Origin: Rhabdophis nuchalis
Taxonomy: Eukaryota; Chordata; Lepidosauria; Squamata; Natricidae
Assembly (NCBI GenBank): GCA_039707465.1
Contig: CM077644.1
Coordinates: forward strand, 189,038,462 to 189,102,461
Direction of reading: 5' to 3'
DNA length: 64,000 nt
A program made the translations under genes and the position numbers. The notes under the pieces were generated by a model. It did not search any database. It saw nothing but the letters and a program-made list of their open reading frames with translations, and was not told the origin of the DNA. Every line of letters starts with the position of its first letter. Within the stretch, counting starts at the first letter, position 1. Shown in pieces: positions 1 through 9,115 of this stretch.

Positions 1-419
1 CACACATGCCATGGCCAGCTGCTCCTCTGGTTTCCCAGCCATCTGGTCATGTTGGAGCACCTGAAAATGGTCTGAAAAAAGCCCCCAAAACAGGACATTT
101 TTGGGGCCATTTTCCAGGTTATTTCCAGGCTATTTCTGTTTTCTGGGTTGTTTCCAAAAATGGGCCAAAAAAAAAAAAGGCCAAAAATCAGGCATGTGCG
201 CACCGGCCAACTGGCTTTTGAGTTTCCGGTTCTCTGGCACGCACAAAGACTAGCTGGCTGACGTGCATGCGCCTGCCAGGAAACTGAAACACAAGCTGAC
301 CGGCACGAGAATGCGCGCCGGCTAGCTGGTCTTTGGGTTTGTGGCGCTCCAGCACATGCATATGCATGCATGCCTGTTCTGGTTTGGCCACTTGGTGTCA
401 AAAAGGTTTGCCATCACTG
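1..419. mobile_element. hAT-like DNA transposon, terminal part (cut by window edge)
   Basis: The right end reads aaaaggtttgccatcactg, the terminal inverted repeat of a hAT family seen again at 2562-3063 and 42069-42466. The interior is rich in short repeated words such as gcatgc and ctggt, and has no transposase reading frame. The following bases (ctatatat) would be the 8-bp target duplication, but the partner lies outside the window. Classed as non-autonomous by its lack of coding sequence. Confidence 0.55.
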
Positions 420-964
420 CTATATATCTTTTAATTCTTTTCTTGAAAGTAACATCTATAATACAGTGGGCTTTTCCTGCTATGAAAAATTATACCTTTG
501 GAATTAGGTATATGAACATACTCTTTTACTACATTTGTACCCTGCCTTCCATGTAGGACCTCAAGCTGGTTTATCTTGCACATCTTTCTGTTACACCCTC
601 TACAGGGTGTATGTTCTGGGGGTTATGAGGGGTAACAGTGTAGAGGAAAGGAGAAGAAAAATTCATTATGAATTTCATTTGTTCTGTATATCACTTGCAT
701 GTAACATAACAGTTAAGATGTGTACCTGATTGCTCTCAAGTGCCTATGTCAGATCCTTAAGGCAAGACACTGCATTAGTACTCTCTGTGAAGCTAATACA
801 TGAGTAAGTCAGATCCTCCTCCACTTCCTTATTTAAGAAAGAATTCTTTAGTTTTGGCATCTGTGGTCCAGCTCTAGGTTAAGACCAAGTAGGCACTGGT
901 AGGAGGGTAAAAGTAGGGAGCATGAATGTTTCCCCTTCTTCCAAATATTCCAAAAGTGCAAATC
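420..964. other. No recognisable feature
   Basis: AT-rich unique-looking DNA. Short open frames here have no recognisable domain. A short near-palindrome (acaccctctacagggtgt) occurs near 594-611 but no function can be assigned. Confidence 0.5.
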
Positions 965-1046
965 ATACAATACAATACAATACAATACAATACAATACAA
1001 TACAATACAATACAATACAATACAATACAATACAATACAATACAAT
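965..1046. repeat. (TACAA)n microsatellite forming the CR1 tail
   Basis: About 16 nearly perfect copies of TACAA, which is (ATTGT)n on the CR1 strand. It directly abuts the CR1 3' UTR, so the microsatellite very probably grew from the element's 3' terminal repeat. The same unit tails the CR1 copies at 43270-43292 and 51752-51772. Confidence 0.92.
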
Positions 1047-1106
1047 AGTAGAGTTGGAAGGAACCTTGGAGGTCTTCTAGTCCAACCCACTGCCTAGGCA
1101 GGAACC

Positions 1107-1796
1107 TTATACCATTTCAGACAAATGGCTATCCAACATCTTCTTAAAGACTTCCAGGGTTGAGGCATTCACAACTTCTGGAGGCAAGCTGTTCCACTGA
1201 TTAATTGTTCTAACTGTCAGGAAATTTCTCCTCAGTTTTAAGTTGCTTCTCTCCTTGATTAGTTTCCACCCATTGCTTCTTGTTCTGCTCTCAGGTGCTT
1301 TGGAGAATAGTTTGACTCCCTCTTCTTTGTGGCAACCTTTGAGATATTGGAATACTGCTATCATGTCTCCCCTAATCCTTCTTTTTATTAAACTAGACAT
1401 GCCCAGTTCCTGCAACCGTTCTTCATATGTTTTAGTCTCCAGTCCCCTAATCATCTTTATTGCTCTTCTCTGCACTCTTTCCAGAGTCTCCATGTCTTTT
1501 CTACATTGTGGCGACCAAAACTGAATGCAGTATTCCAAGTGTGGCCTTACCAAGGCATTATAAAGTGGTATTAACACTTCTTGTGATCTTGATTCTATCC
1601 CTATGTTTAGGTAGCCTAGAACTGTGTTGGCTTTTTTGGCAGCTTCTGCACACTGCTGGCTCATATCTAAATGGTTGTCCACTAGGACTCCAAGATCCCT
1701 TTCACAGTTACTACTGTTGAGCAAGGTACCACTTATACTGTACCTGTGCATTTTGTTTTTATTGCCTAAATGTAGAACCCTACTCTTATTCATCAT
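1107..1796 (-). pseudogene. CR1 LINE polyprotein, C-terminal remnant
   Basis: An open frame of 229 codons ending at a genuine-looking stop. It matches the region downstream of the reverse transcriptase active site in CR1 LINEs, including ERDLGVLVDNHLDMSQQC, LVRPHLEYCIQFWSP, LERVQRRAIKMIRGLE and a C-terminus ending DSHLSEMV. The endonuclease and catalytic YADD portion are missing, so this copy cannot be autonomous. Close paralogues in the window (42771-43211, 51831-52667) share the same C-terminus, supporting the family call. The frame is unbroken, which suggests a fairly young copy. Confidence 0.85.
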
Positions 1797-1820
1797 TGAA
1801 TTTCATTTTGTTAGATAGTG

Positions 1821-2561
1821 CTTCACTTCAGTAGGAGGGGGTACCATTATTGATATGACGTAGGGATACCATATATTCTGAAACCAGGATTATCCAACAC
1901 AAGTCTTCGATTGACACAGTCTACCAGATCTAAACTGCAATAATCCAGATTTTTGGATCCTAAATCTGGTAGATAAAGGTTCATATAGTACATTATGATA
2001 AAGCTTTATCATTCAAGTATGATTTATTTACCAAACCACAGAGGCCTGAGTCATACACAAACCTTTAACCATGGTTCATAAACTATAATTTTTATAATTA
2101 CGAAGAACCCAAACAATTTAAGGTTTGGCACTAAAAAGCTCACAACTGAGAGCTTTGCGTTTCCCTTTGGAAACGCAAACATGATTTTACTGTTTCCTGA
2201 TATGTAAATTGCTTGTGAAGAATGACATCATATACACAAACATTGATTGAAGTAATAATTTTATTTGTTTTACTCAGCCACAAAAATGAATCAACCCATA
2301 AAAGCAAGAGGCCACAAGATTCTCTGAAAAATACTGATGTTCTTAGGTATGTGAGAAGTTCATATCTCAATGAGGTTCCAGAAAGAGCCCTGGCTGGCAT
2401 TTCACTTTCAATTATTCAAGGGCATTCCTCCTGAAATCCTAAAATGCCAATCCAAGATCAAGATTGTCCCCAAATTAATTTTTGAAGGCATATAAACCCT
2501 TTTGGTCCAAACTGAATCTCCAAATATTTTTTAAAGATTCCTACAAATTTATTGCCTACAT
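1821..2561. other. No recognisable feature
   Basis: Unique AT-rich sequence between a CR1 fragment and a hAT copy. No credible coding frame, RNA gene or repeat family was recognised. Confidence 0.45.
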
Positions 2562-3063
2562 CCATGATAATGAACCTATGGCACATGTGCCAGATGTAGC
2601 ACGTGTAGCCATTTGTTATGGCACATGAGGTGTTGCCCTGTCAGCTCCAATGTCCATCTGACTTCGGCCTTTATATTTGCCTGTTTTTCACCCTTCGGAG
2701 GTTCCCTGAAGCCTCCAGAGAGTGAAAAATAACCCAATGCGCAAACCGGATATTCGTGAATGGACTTCCGGTTTGTGAGTTGGGCCGTTTTTCACCCTCC
2801 GGCCTCTGGAAGGCCTCTGGGGGGTTAGAAGGCCACTTTCACTCTCCCCAGGCTCCTAGAAAGCCTCTGGAGCCTGGGGACGGCAAAAATGGGTCCATCG
2901 CACGCCATAAGCAAGAGGAGGGCAGGGTTCACACATGCATGCACCCGGGAGTGTGTGTTGTCAAACAGGCATAGAATTTTGGGTGTGAGCACGCCTGTGC
3001 ACGACCCCCCTCTGAACTCTCCCCACTTTTGGCACGTGATAGGAAAAAGGTTAGCCATCACTG
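2562..3063. mobile_element. hAT-like non-autonomous element
   Basis: The left end (catgataatgaacctatggc) and right end (aaaggttagccatcactg) are the inverted termini of the hAT family at 1-419 and 42069-42466. The flanks gcctacat and gcctgtac resemble each other at only about 5 of 8 positions, so the target duplication is weak, as expected for an old copy. The interior contains GC-rich cct/agg repeats and no transposase. Confidence 0.6.
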
Positions 3064-3622
3064 GCCTGTACAGTATAGTTTATGGCTTTATCCAACCTCA
3101 GCTTCAGCCAGGATTCACCCTTTATCCAGCTTTTCAGCTTTAATCAGGATTCACTTTGAGACCGCAAGTTTTTATAGGACTCCAAAAGTCCCAGAACCAA
3201 ACTGTTCATTTGAACATTCTCTCACCATTTTTTCCCTGCTCTTTCTTCCCTTTTCTCAATATTTTTAGCTACTGAAGCAACACCCTAATGATATGCCCTG
3301 TAGAAGGAAATTTGCATGTTGCACTTTAAAAAGCTGATTTTTTAAAACACTGGGCTCATGCAGTTGCAAGTGTGTGAAGCTAGGAAATGATGCAGTTGAG
3401 TGCAACAAGTGGAGCTTATACCCCCACCCTATGCAGGCCAAATTATCTTTTCCCCCTTGAATATACTGTAGATGAGATCCATATATAGCTCTCCTTGCTA
3501 TATTAATTCTTTAGTTTGGCTGCCATTGATGGACAATACTGACCCAGCTGATGGTTTCAAATGCTAAACTCTACTTTGAATCCCTGTAGTTGACTGGTAG
3601 TGAATGTGTCATACCACCACAG
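3064..3622. other. No recognisable feature
   Basis: Unique-looking DNA. A partly repeated phrase (caggattcac) occurs twice near 3110-3152. No gene or repeat family recognised. Confidence 0.45.
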
Positions 3623-4133
<511 letters not shown>

Positions 4134-4184
4134 CACCACAGCATCTTCCCACAATTCTGCAGACTGATCTGATCCCTCATGTCC

Positions 4185-4345
4185 CTTGCATCTTCCCTGA
4201 CATCACAACTGATGAAGTTTCTTGGATGAGAAATGAAATGTTGTGTTCTTCTTCCTCAAGGAAAAAAAACCAGTCCAGTTGCCTTATGAAAAAGACCCTT
4301 TGAGACAAAGATGACCTGGATGACTGAGAATCCTCACAGAGGTCC
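4185..4345 (+). mobile_element. Penelope-like element tail (probable)
   Basis: A conserved-looking block reading gatgaagtttcttggatgag, then a GAAATG motif, then tgacctggatgactgagaat. I recognise this layout from repeats widespread in fish and reptile genomes and link it to PLE 3' regions by the hammerhead-like core at 4209-4242. No protein part is present. The family call is from memory and from motif similarity to the clearer PLE tails at 17046-17079 and 34527-34560. Confidence 0.5.
4209..4242 (+). ncRNA. Minimal hammerhead ribozyme-like core in PLE tail
   Basis: CTGATGA (4209-4215) is followed by a hairpin pairing TTTCT with AGAAA, then GAAA (4235-4238) and a TGTT end. This matches the minimal hammerhead layout reported for PLEs, in which stem III is only an A-U pair (A4238/U4241) and activity is thought to need dimers. 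The usual ACGU palindrome is here AUGU, consistent with CpG decay. Confidence 0.45.
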
Positions 4346-5088
4346 TGATCCCTCATTTAAACAATTTAGTTAAAAGGAAAATATTAATTATATTGCATGT
4401 TCTCCATAAATTATTTAATTCTTATTGTTATTGGCAGGAGAGCTAAAGCTCTACTTCTTTTCTCCATTAGAATGATGGGAACCCTAAATTGCTTAGCTTT
4501 GGCTGGACAATGTACATTCTTTTGATTCTAGCTGAAAGCAGGGAGCCATCTGAGACTTTGGTAGCACCACAGGGCAATTATGCCATCTACTGTTCTACTT
4601 AAAGAATCACATTTAATTTGGATTGCTACATTTACTAAGTAATCCCATAATTTTACTTAGCATCCATTTAAGAACAGTCTTTAAACCTCGACCTATTAAA
4701 AAAAAGATGATGTGAATGGAATCATGTAAGTATACAAAGAAAGCTAATTCAGTGATATATAACTGGTTGCATGTAGGCTACGAAGTACAGCATTGATCTG
4801 CAATAAGTCATTAAATGAGGGAGAGAAGTAGATAATAGAATTACAAGGAAATTTGGGGTCATTTAATCTGATAGATTATTGAATTGCAGCCAATTTTGAA
4901 AGGTTTTAGATTAATTGGAATAGTTGTGCTTATACTGATAGATAGCCCAAATTGTTTTATTTCAGGAACAAGTAGTGTGGGATCCATGGACATTTTCCAT
5001 GGCATGTTTCTACGCTGTACCACATTTATTTAACAAAAGAGGACATGGAAAGCTGGCCCTTTGTCATCTACAACATCAATCCCTAGTA
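4346..5088. other. No recognisable feature
   Basis: AT-rich unique-looking DNA without a credible gene or recognisable repeat. Confidence 0.45.
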
Positions 5089-5187
5089 CAGGGGTGGGCA
5101 AACTTTGCAACTTTAAGCAAAGCTGGCTGGAGAAGTCTGGGAGCTGAAGTCCTTCAGACTTAAAGTTGCACATTTTTCCCACCCCTG
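5089..5187. mobile_element. hAT hairpin MITE (degenerate copy)
   Basis: Ends caggggtgggcaaac and tttcccacccctg enclose a degenerate long inverted repeat containing ctggagaagtctgggagctg. The 8-bp flanks ccctagta and ccctggta match at 7 of 8 positions. It is a member of the foldback family also found at 14332, 28977, 32818, 49183, 57260 and 63505. Confidence 0.75.
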
Positions 5188-5349
5188 CCCTGGTATCATC
5201 TTTATTTACAATAATGCTTCTGAGCCATAGGTAGATCCAGAAGTAGACCTCCATAGACAATAAAACAAACAAAGTAGAATGCTTTTTTCCACCCCAAAAG
5301 CAAGATCCTACAAAGATCAGTGGGAGGGATTATGGTTGAGGCAAGCCAA

Positions 5350-5720
5350 CAGGTAGTACTTGATTTATGACCACAATTGACCTTGGAATTATGGTTGTAA
5401 ATTATGGCAGTCATCAAATGGGTCACCATGAGATGGTGCTTGATTTTATGGCCTTTTTTTGGCAGTGGTCATTAAGTGAAGCACCATTGTTTTTAAATGA
5501 ACCTATTGTTTGCAATGGACAAAATATCTTAAATCACGGTCATGGGGTCACAGGATGCTGCAAATACAGGCTAGTGGACAAGGGCCAAAACTGTGGTCAT
5601 GTGACTATGGCGGGTGGGGGTGCATTGGAATTTTGAATCCAGGCAATAAGTAAGTCTGGGAAGGTCCAATGTAAGCTTGAACAGTTGCTAAGCAACCAGT
5701 TGTAAGTGAAGGACTACCTG
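5350..5720. mobile_element. Inverted-terminal MITE, old copy
   Basis: The left end (caggtagtacttgatttatg) and right end (gtgaaggactacctg) are inverted. The interior is diverged from the better copy at 44278-44854, sharing words such as gaccacaattgac, ggtcatgtgac and gaacagttgctaagcaacc. I did not find a clear target duplication and leave the superfamily open. Confidence 0.55.
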
Positions 5721-6482
5721 TATTTATCTTGTGGTTATTTATGTATGTGTCTATATCAGTGCATGTGTGCTTATGTGTGAGACAGAGATTGGTTATGACA
5801 ACTGGCATTTTATGAATAGGCACATTGCCTAATAACACATTTCACTTTAACTTTAACTTTAATTTCATTTCTAGACCGCTCTATCTCCCGACATGGGACT
5901 CAGGGCGGTGCACAGGAGCTATAGAATATAAAATATAAAATATAAAAGTACAAACAATCAAATAGTTAAAATTAAGAATTAAATAAGATTAGACCTGTGC
6001 TAAAACGTTAATTAAAACCCAATTAAAATAGTAATAGCTGTACCAGCTATGCCAGGCTGGCCAAACGAAAGAAGTAAGTTTTTAATGTCCGACGGAAGAG
6101 GCGAAGGTCTGTGATTGTGCGGAGATCTGGGGGCAGGTCGTTCCAGAGGGTGGGACCTGCCACAGAGAAGGTTCTTCCCCTGGGAGTCGCCAGCCGGCAT
6201 TGTCCGGCGGACGGCACCCTAAGGAGGCCCTCCCTGTGGGAGCGGACGGGTCGAGTGGAGCAGGGGTGGGTTTCTGGGGGATCAGCCAGGATCGCGCGAG
6301 CCCGATGGTAAAATTTAGAGATCCTGGCCGATCCCGTTGGACGATGGACCCGGAAGTTACTTCCGGAACACGTGGCTCGCTCCGTCAAAACCTCCGTTTG
6401 AAGCTCTTTCTCTGTTGGGGCGGCTGGGGGGGGGTTCGCGCAGGCTAGCGTGTCTGCCTTCCGCCGCCCCTAGCCTGCCAGG

Positions 6483-6649
6483 CTTCAAAACTAAAGGGTG
6501 GGGGCCTGGCCTTGAAGCTCTTTCATTGTTAGCATGGCTAGGGGGGGCAGCGGAAGGCATGCTAGGTGCGCGAAGGCCCCCCTGCCCTCCCCAGCCGCGC
6601 CAACAGGGAAAGAGTTTCAAGGCCCGGCCTGGGCCCTTTAGTTTTGAAG
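6483..6649. repeat. Inverted repeat inside captured block
   Basis: The segment 6483-6525 (starting cttcaaaactaaagggtggg) is the near reverse complement of 6608-6649 (ending ccctttagttttgaag). A related direct copy of gaagctctttc...ggctggg lies at about 6398-6430. Such arms could form a hairpin of about 42 bp. Confidence 0.75.
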
Positions 6650-6769
6650 CTGCCAGGGCCGGGCTGGGCCTTTCGCGCTTGGCGCGAATGCAGAGTTTTG
6701 GGGGGGGGGCTTCGCGCCGAGCCGAGGCAAGCGCGCCCGGCTGGAGCGCACGAGCCACCCGCGAGTGCC

Positions 6770-6936
6770 ATGGCGAGCCGGCGCGGGGTGTGCTGCTGCT
6801 GTCGCTGCTGCTGTGCGGGCCTGGGGCGCGGGGGTCCCGGGGCGCCGACAAGCAGGACAGCCTCCGCAGGGCGGCCAGCGGCGTCTACCAGGGCGCCAGC
6901 GGCCTCCTGGGCGAGGAGAACGTGCGCGCCCTGCAG
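6770..6936 (+). pseudogene. BRI3BP: BRI3BP-like first exon captured in a hAT element
   Basis: An exon-like frame reads GEPARGVLLLSLLLCGPGAR, a signal-peptide-like hydrophobic stretch, then DKQDSLRRAASGVY and GLLGEENVRALQ, and ends exactly at CAG followed by GTGAGC, a consensus donor at 6937. From memory this resembles the N-terminus of BRI3-binding protein, a small multi-pass membrane protein whose early region has a similar S-x-L-F/L-GE-D/E-NVRA-x-Q pattern. The ATG at 6770 is one base out of frame with this peptide. Restoring one base just after the start codon would give MGEPARG, so I infer a single-base deletion. No later BRI3BP exon is visible in the window. The product, if transcribed, would be a broken or fused peptide. 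Confidence 0.7.
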
Positions 6937-7315
6937 GTGAGCGGCGCCCGGAGAGTCCCGGGCAAAGGGGAGTGGGGGGGAAGGGGAAGAGAAGGGGTCT
7001 GGGGAGGGAGGGGGGTCTGTCCTTGTGGGAGGGGAAGGGGTGCAGAAGGGGGTCCCTGACTTTAGCGTGGGCGGCCAGGAGGGAGATTGGGGAGGGAAGT
7101 AAGTAACTGTGGCCGGCGGGCGGGTAAGGAAAGTTGCTGCGGCAGCGCCCAAAATCCTCTGGCCCGCTGGCCGCAGTTGCTCGCTCACTCGCTTGCTCAC
7201 CCATCGGACGCCAGGTTCCTTCGTCCGGTGGATGGGTGAGAGAGAGAGCGAGTAAATACAGCCAGCGGGCTGGCGGGCCGGTCAGGCTACTTCCTGGAGC
7301 TGAGGAGGTTTGTGG

Positions 7316-7481
7316 GGGGGGGGAGACAGACAGACAGAGAGAAGCACAGACACACAGAGAGACAGGGAGAGAGGGGGGAACCAGAGAGTGACAGACACAC
7401 ACAGAGAGACAGAGAGTGGGAGGGAGGGAGAGAAAGATAGAGACACAGAATGAGTGATTTAAGTGCCTGAATGCGAGACAG

Positions 7482-7512
<31 letters not shown>

Positions 7513-7876
7513 GACAGATGGGCAAACAAAGGAGAGAGAGACAGAGAGAGAGAAAGATAAAAAAGAAGGTGGGAGAGAGAGAAAGAAAGAGAGAAAAAGA
7601 AAGAGAGGGAGAGAGAAAGAGGGAAAGAAAGAAAGAGAAAGAAATAAAGAGAGAGAGAAAGAGGGAAAGAAAGAAAAAATGAGAGAAAGAAAGAGAGAGA
7701 AAGAGGGAAAGAGAAAGAAAGAGAGAAAGAGAAAGAAAGAGAGAAAGAGAAAGAAATAAAGAGAGAGAGAAAGAAAGAGGGAAGGAAAGAAAGAGACAGA
7801 AAGAAAGAGAGACAGAGAAAGAGAGAAAGAAAGACAGAAGGAAAGAAAGAAAAAGAAAGAGAAAGAGAGAGAGAAC
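7316..7876. repeat. GA/GAAA-rich simple repeat with a (CA)n core
   Basis: Purine tract of GAGA, GAAA and GGGA units, with a (CA)n run at 7481-7508. It corresponds to the tetranucleotide tract in the sister hAT element at 3623-4133. Long Lys/Arg/Glu or Ser/Phe/Leu frames across it are not genes. Confidence 0.95.
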
Positions 7877-7954
7877 TTATGACCACAATTAAGCCCAAAA
7901 GTTTGGTTGCTAACGAAGACCATTGTTAAGTGAGTTTCACATTTTCCAAATTGG

Positions 7955-8044
7955 CCACTCCCACCCGGTCACATGGCTGGCAAGGCACTCCCACCCGGTC
8001 ACATGGCCGGCAAGCCACTCCCACCCGGTCACATGGCCAGCAAG
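7955..8044. repeat. Three tandem 30-bp units in the hAT right arm
   Basis: The unit cactcccacccggtcacatg followed by about ten bases is repeated three times with few differences. The sister element at 3623-4133 shows one comparable unit, so this is a local expansion within the transposon arm. Confidence 0.9.
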
Positions 8045-8240
8045 CCACAGAACCTGTTCCAAAAATTTTGAAACCCACCCCTGGAGTGGAGGTATGTGGT
8101 AGCAGGCGGTCCTGTAAGTAGCCCGGTCCGCTGCCATGGAGCGCTTTAAAGATGGTCACTAAGACCTTGAAACGCACCCGGAAGGCCATAGGCAGCCAGT
8201 GCAGCTCGCACAGGAGAGGTGTTATGTGGGACTATTTTGA

Positions 8241-8472
8241 TATGGGAGTATTATGATAGATCTATCACAAAATGCTCCAAATAGTCCAGATGTGTCCAAC
8301 AATCCCCAAATTTGTTTATCCGTATTATATACTTCTGCTCCTAAAATGTATGAATTATAATTGGAATGTCTACCAATGTAATCCTAGGATTTAAAGCTAT
8401 TGTAATTTTTGAAGCTTTAATTTCATAATCTAATCATTAAATTTTTTTAGTCACAAATCTTAAAAGTTTTGG
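8241..8472. other. No recognisable feature
   Basis: Unique AT-rich DNA between the L2 fragment and a tRNA-derived SINE. Confidence 0.4.
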
Positions 8473-8693
8473 AAGTGTCGCAATGGTTAGAATGCAGTAC
8501 TGCAGGGCTAATTCACTGCTCACTCCAGTGAGTTCGATTCTGAAGGGCTCAAGGTTGACTTGGCCGTCCATCCATCCAGGATTGGCAAAATTAGGACCTA
8601 GATTGTTGGGAGCAATATGCCTCCCTGTAAACCAGTGGCTGTAAAGCACCATGAAGCGGTATGTAAGTCTAAGTGCTATTGCTGTTAATGAGT
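8473..8693 (+). mobile_element. Squamate tRNA-derived SINE
   Basis: Degenerate pol III boxes are present: A-like tgtcgcaatgg at 8475-8485 and B-like gttcgattctg at 8532-8542. They are followed by the body ctcaaggttgacttggcc and the characteristic end taagtctaagtgctattgct. A second, shorter copy is at 15009-15187. Confidence 0.8.
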
Positions 8694-9039
8694 CTAATTG
8701 TACACTTCTTACAAGTGGAAGCATGCATTGTACTAAATTCTCTTATGATTTTCAAATACCAGTTCTCTTTTTATTTGCTTTTTCTTTTCTTCATATATCA
8801 TTGTAAATATTCTAGCCACTGAAGGTTAAGAATATTTCACTCAAATTCAAACCTAAATAAATAAATGCATGAACGGAGATGAGATTCTCCTCTTCGAAAG
8901 GATGAATCAACCTACTTATTTAGAATATTTTATTTTGGTATACAGTTGCTCAGTTCAAATGATCATGATCCTAGGCAGCGTACATCATTAATATATATAT
9001 TTTAAATTATTTGTCTATCTTCTATTGTGTATGTTTTTT
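8694..9039. other. No recognisable feature
   Basis: AT-rich unique DNA; nothing coding or repetitive recognised. Confidence 0.4.
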
Positions 9040-9115
9040 AAATTTCCTGTGCGCCGCCCTGGGTCCTCTGTGGAGAAGGGCGGGATATAAATGTAATAAA
9101 ATGAAAAAAAAAAAT
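9040..9115 (+). mobile_element. L2-type LINE 3' tail remnant
   Basis: The text cctgtgcgccgccctgggtc followed by gggcgggatataaatgtaat and an A-rich tail is the terminal L2 3' UTR motif seen in the larger copies (compare 22690-22768 and 60110-60180). Only the last 75 bp remain. Confidence 0.7.

Larger units (their letters stand above)
965..1820 (-). mobile_element. CR1-like LINE, 3' fragment
   Basis: A 5'-truncated CR1-clade retrotransposon on the minus strand. It keeps the C-terminal part of the reverse transcriptase polyprotein, the typical 3' UTR (gaaggaaccttggaggtcttctag read on plus) and a pentanucleotide tail. The same family appears at 42771-43292, 51541-52935 and, as a tail only, at 30827-30985. 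Truncation at the 5' end is normal for LINE copies. Confidence 0.88.
6361..7130 (+). promoter_or_regulatory. Captured CpG-rich promoter-like block
   Basis: Strongly GC- and CpG-rich DNA in an otherwise AT-rich window, with G-tracts, Sp1-like ggggcgg words and an exon with a consensus donor in its middle. This is the look of a vertebrate CpG-island promoter around a first exon. Whether it initiates transcription cannot be told from sequence. Confidence 0.6.
6261..8083 (+). mobile_element. Pack-type hAT element carrying a captured host promoter and first exon
   Basis: A 1,823-bp insertion bounded by caggggtgggttt and aaacccacccctg with a perfect 8-bp TSD. About 100 bp at the left end and about 210 bp at the right end match, in reverse complement, the arms of the simple hAT element at 3623-4133, including its GAAA-type tract. 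Between about 6366 and 7315 lies unrelated GC-rich DNA with CpGs, an exon-like open segment and a splice donor. No transposase is present, so movement would need a helper. I infer transduplication: a non-autonomous hAT copied a host gene's promoter and first exon and then transposed into an L2. An alternative is that the GC block entered the element by a second insertion, but I see no TSD around the block. Confidence 0.85.
6253..8091. repeat. Perfect 8-bp target-site duplication of the large hAT insertion
   Basis: GAGTGGAG occurs at 6253-6260 immediately before the left terminus and again at 8084-8091 immediately after the right terminus. Collapsing the two restores the L2 reading frame, so this is a real insertion boundary. 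Confidence 0.95.
5845..8240 (-). mobile_element. L2-clade LINE 3' fragment, split by a hAT insertion
   Basis: Minus-strand L2 3' end. Part one (5845-6260) holds the 3' UTR (gaccgctctatctcccg on plus), a TTAACTT-like tail and the codons SHREGLLRVPSAGQCRLATP through NDLPPDLRTITDLRLF. Part two (8084-8240) holds upstream codons AFRVRFKVLVTIFKALHGSG. Removing 6261-8083 plus one TSD copy joins the halves in frame as PHTSTRPVRSHREG, matching the intact L2 copies at 18220 and 35102. It is truncated at the 5' end near 8240. Confidence 0.9.

Noticed and set aside
6770..6936. A functional BRI3BP gene at this locus
   Set aside because: The exon is bounded by a transposon with TSD inside an L2, has an apparent frameshift after the start codon, and no further exon is visible downstream.
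6337..7525. Several 110-295-codon frames through the GC-rich block
   Set aside because: High GC content lowers stop frequency on both strands. Only the short segment ending at the splice donor at 6936 has protein-like character.
7287..7923. 200-codon Ser/Phe/Leu frames on the minus strand
   Set aside because: Same artefact over the GA/GAAA tract inside the hAT element.
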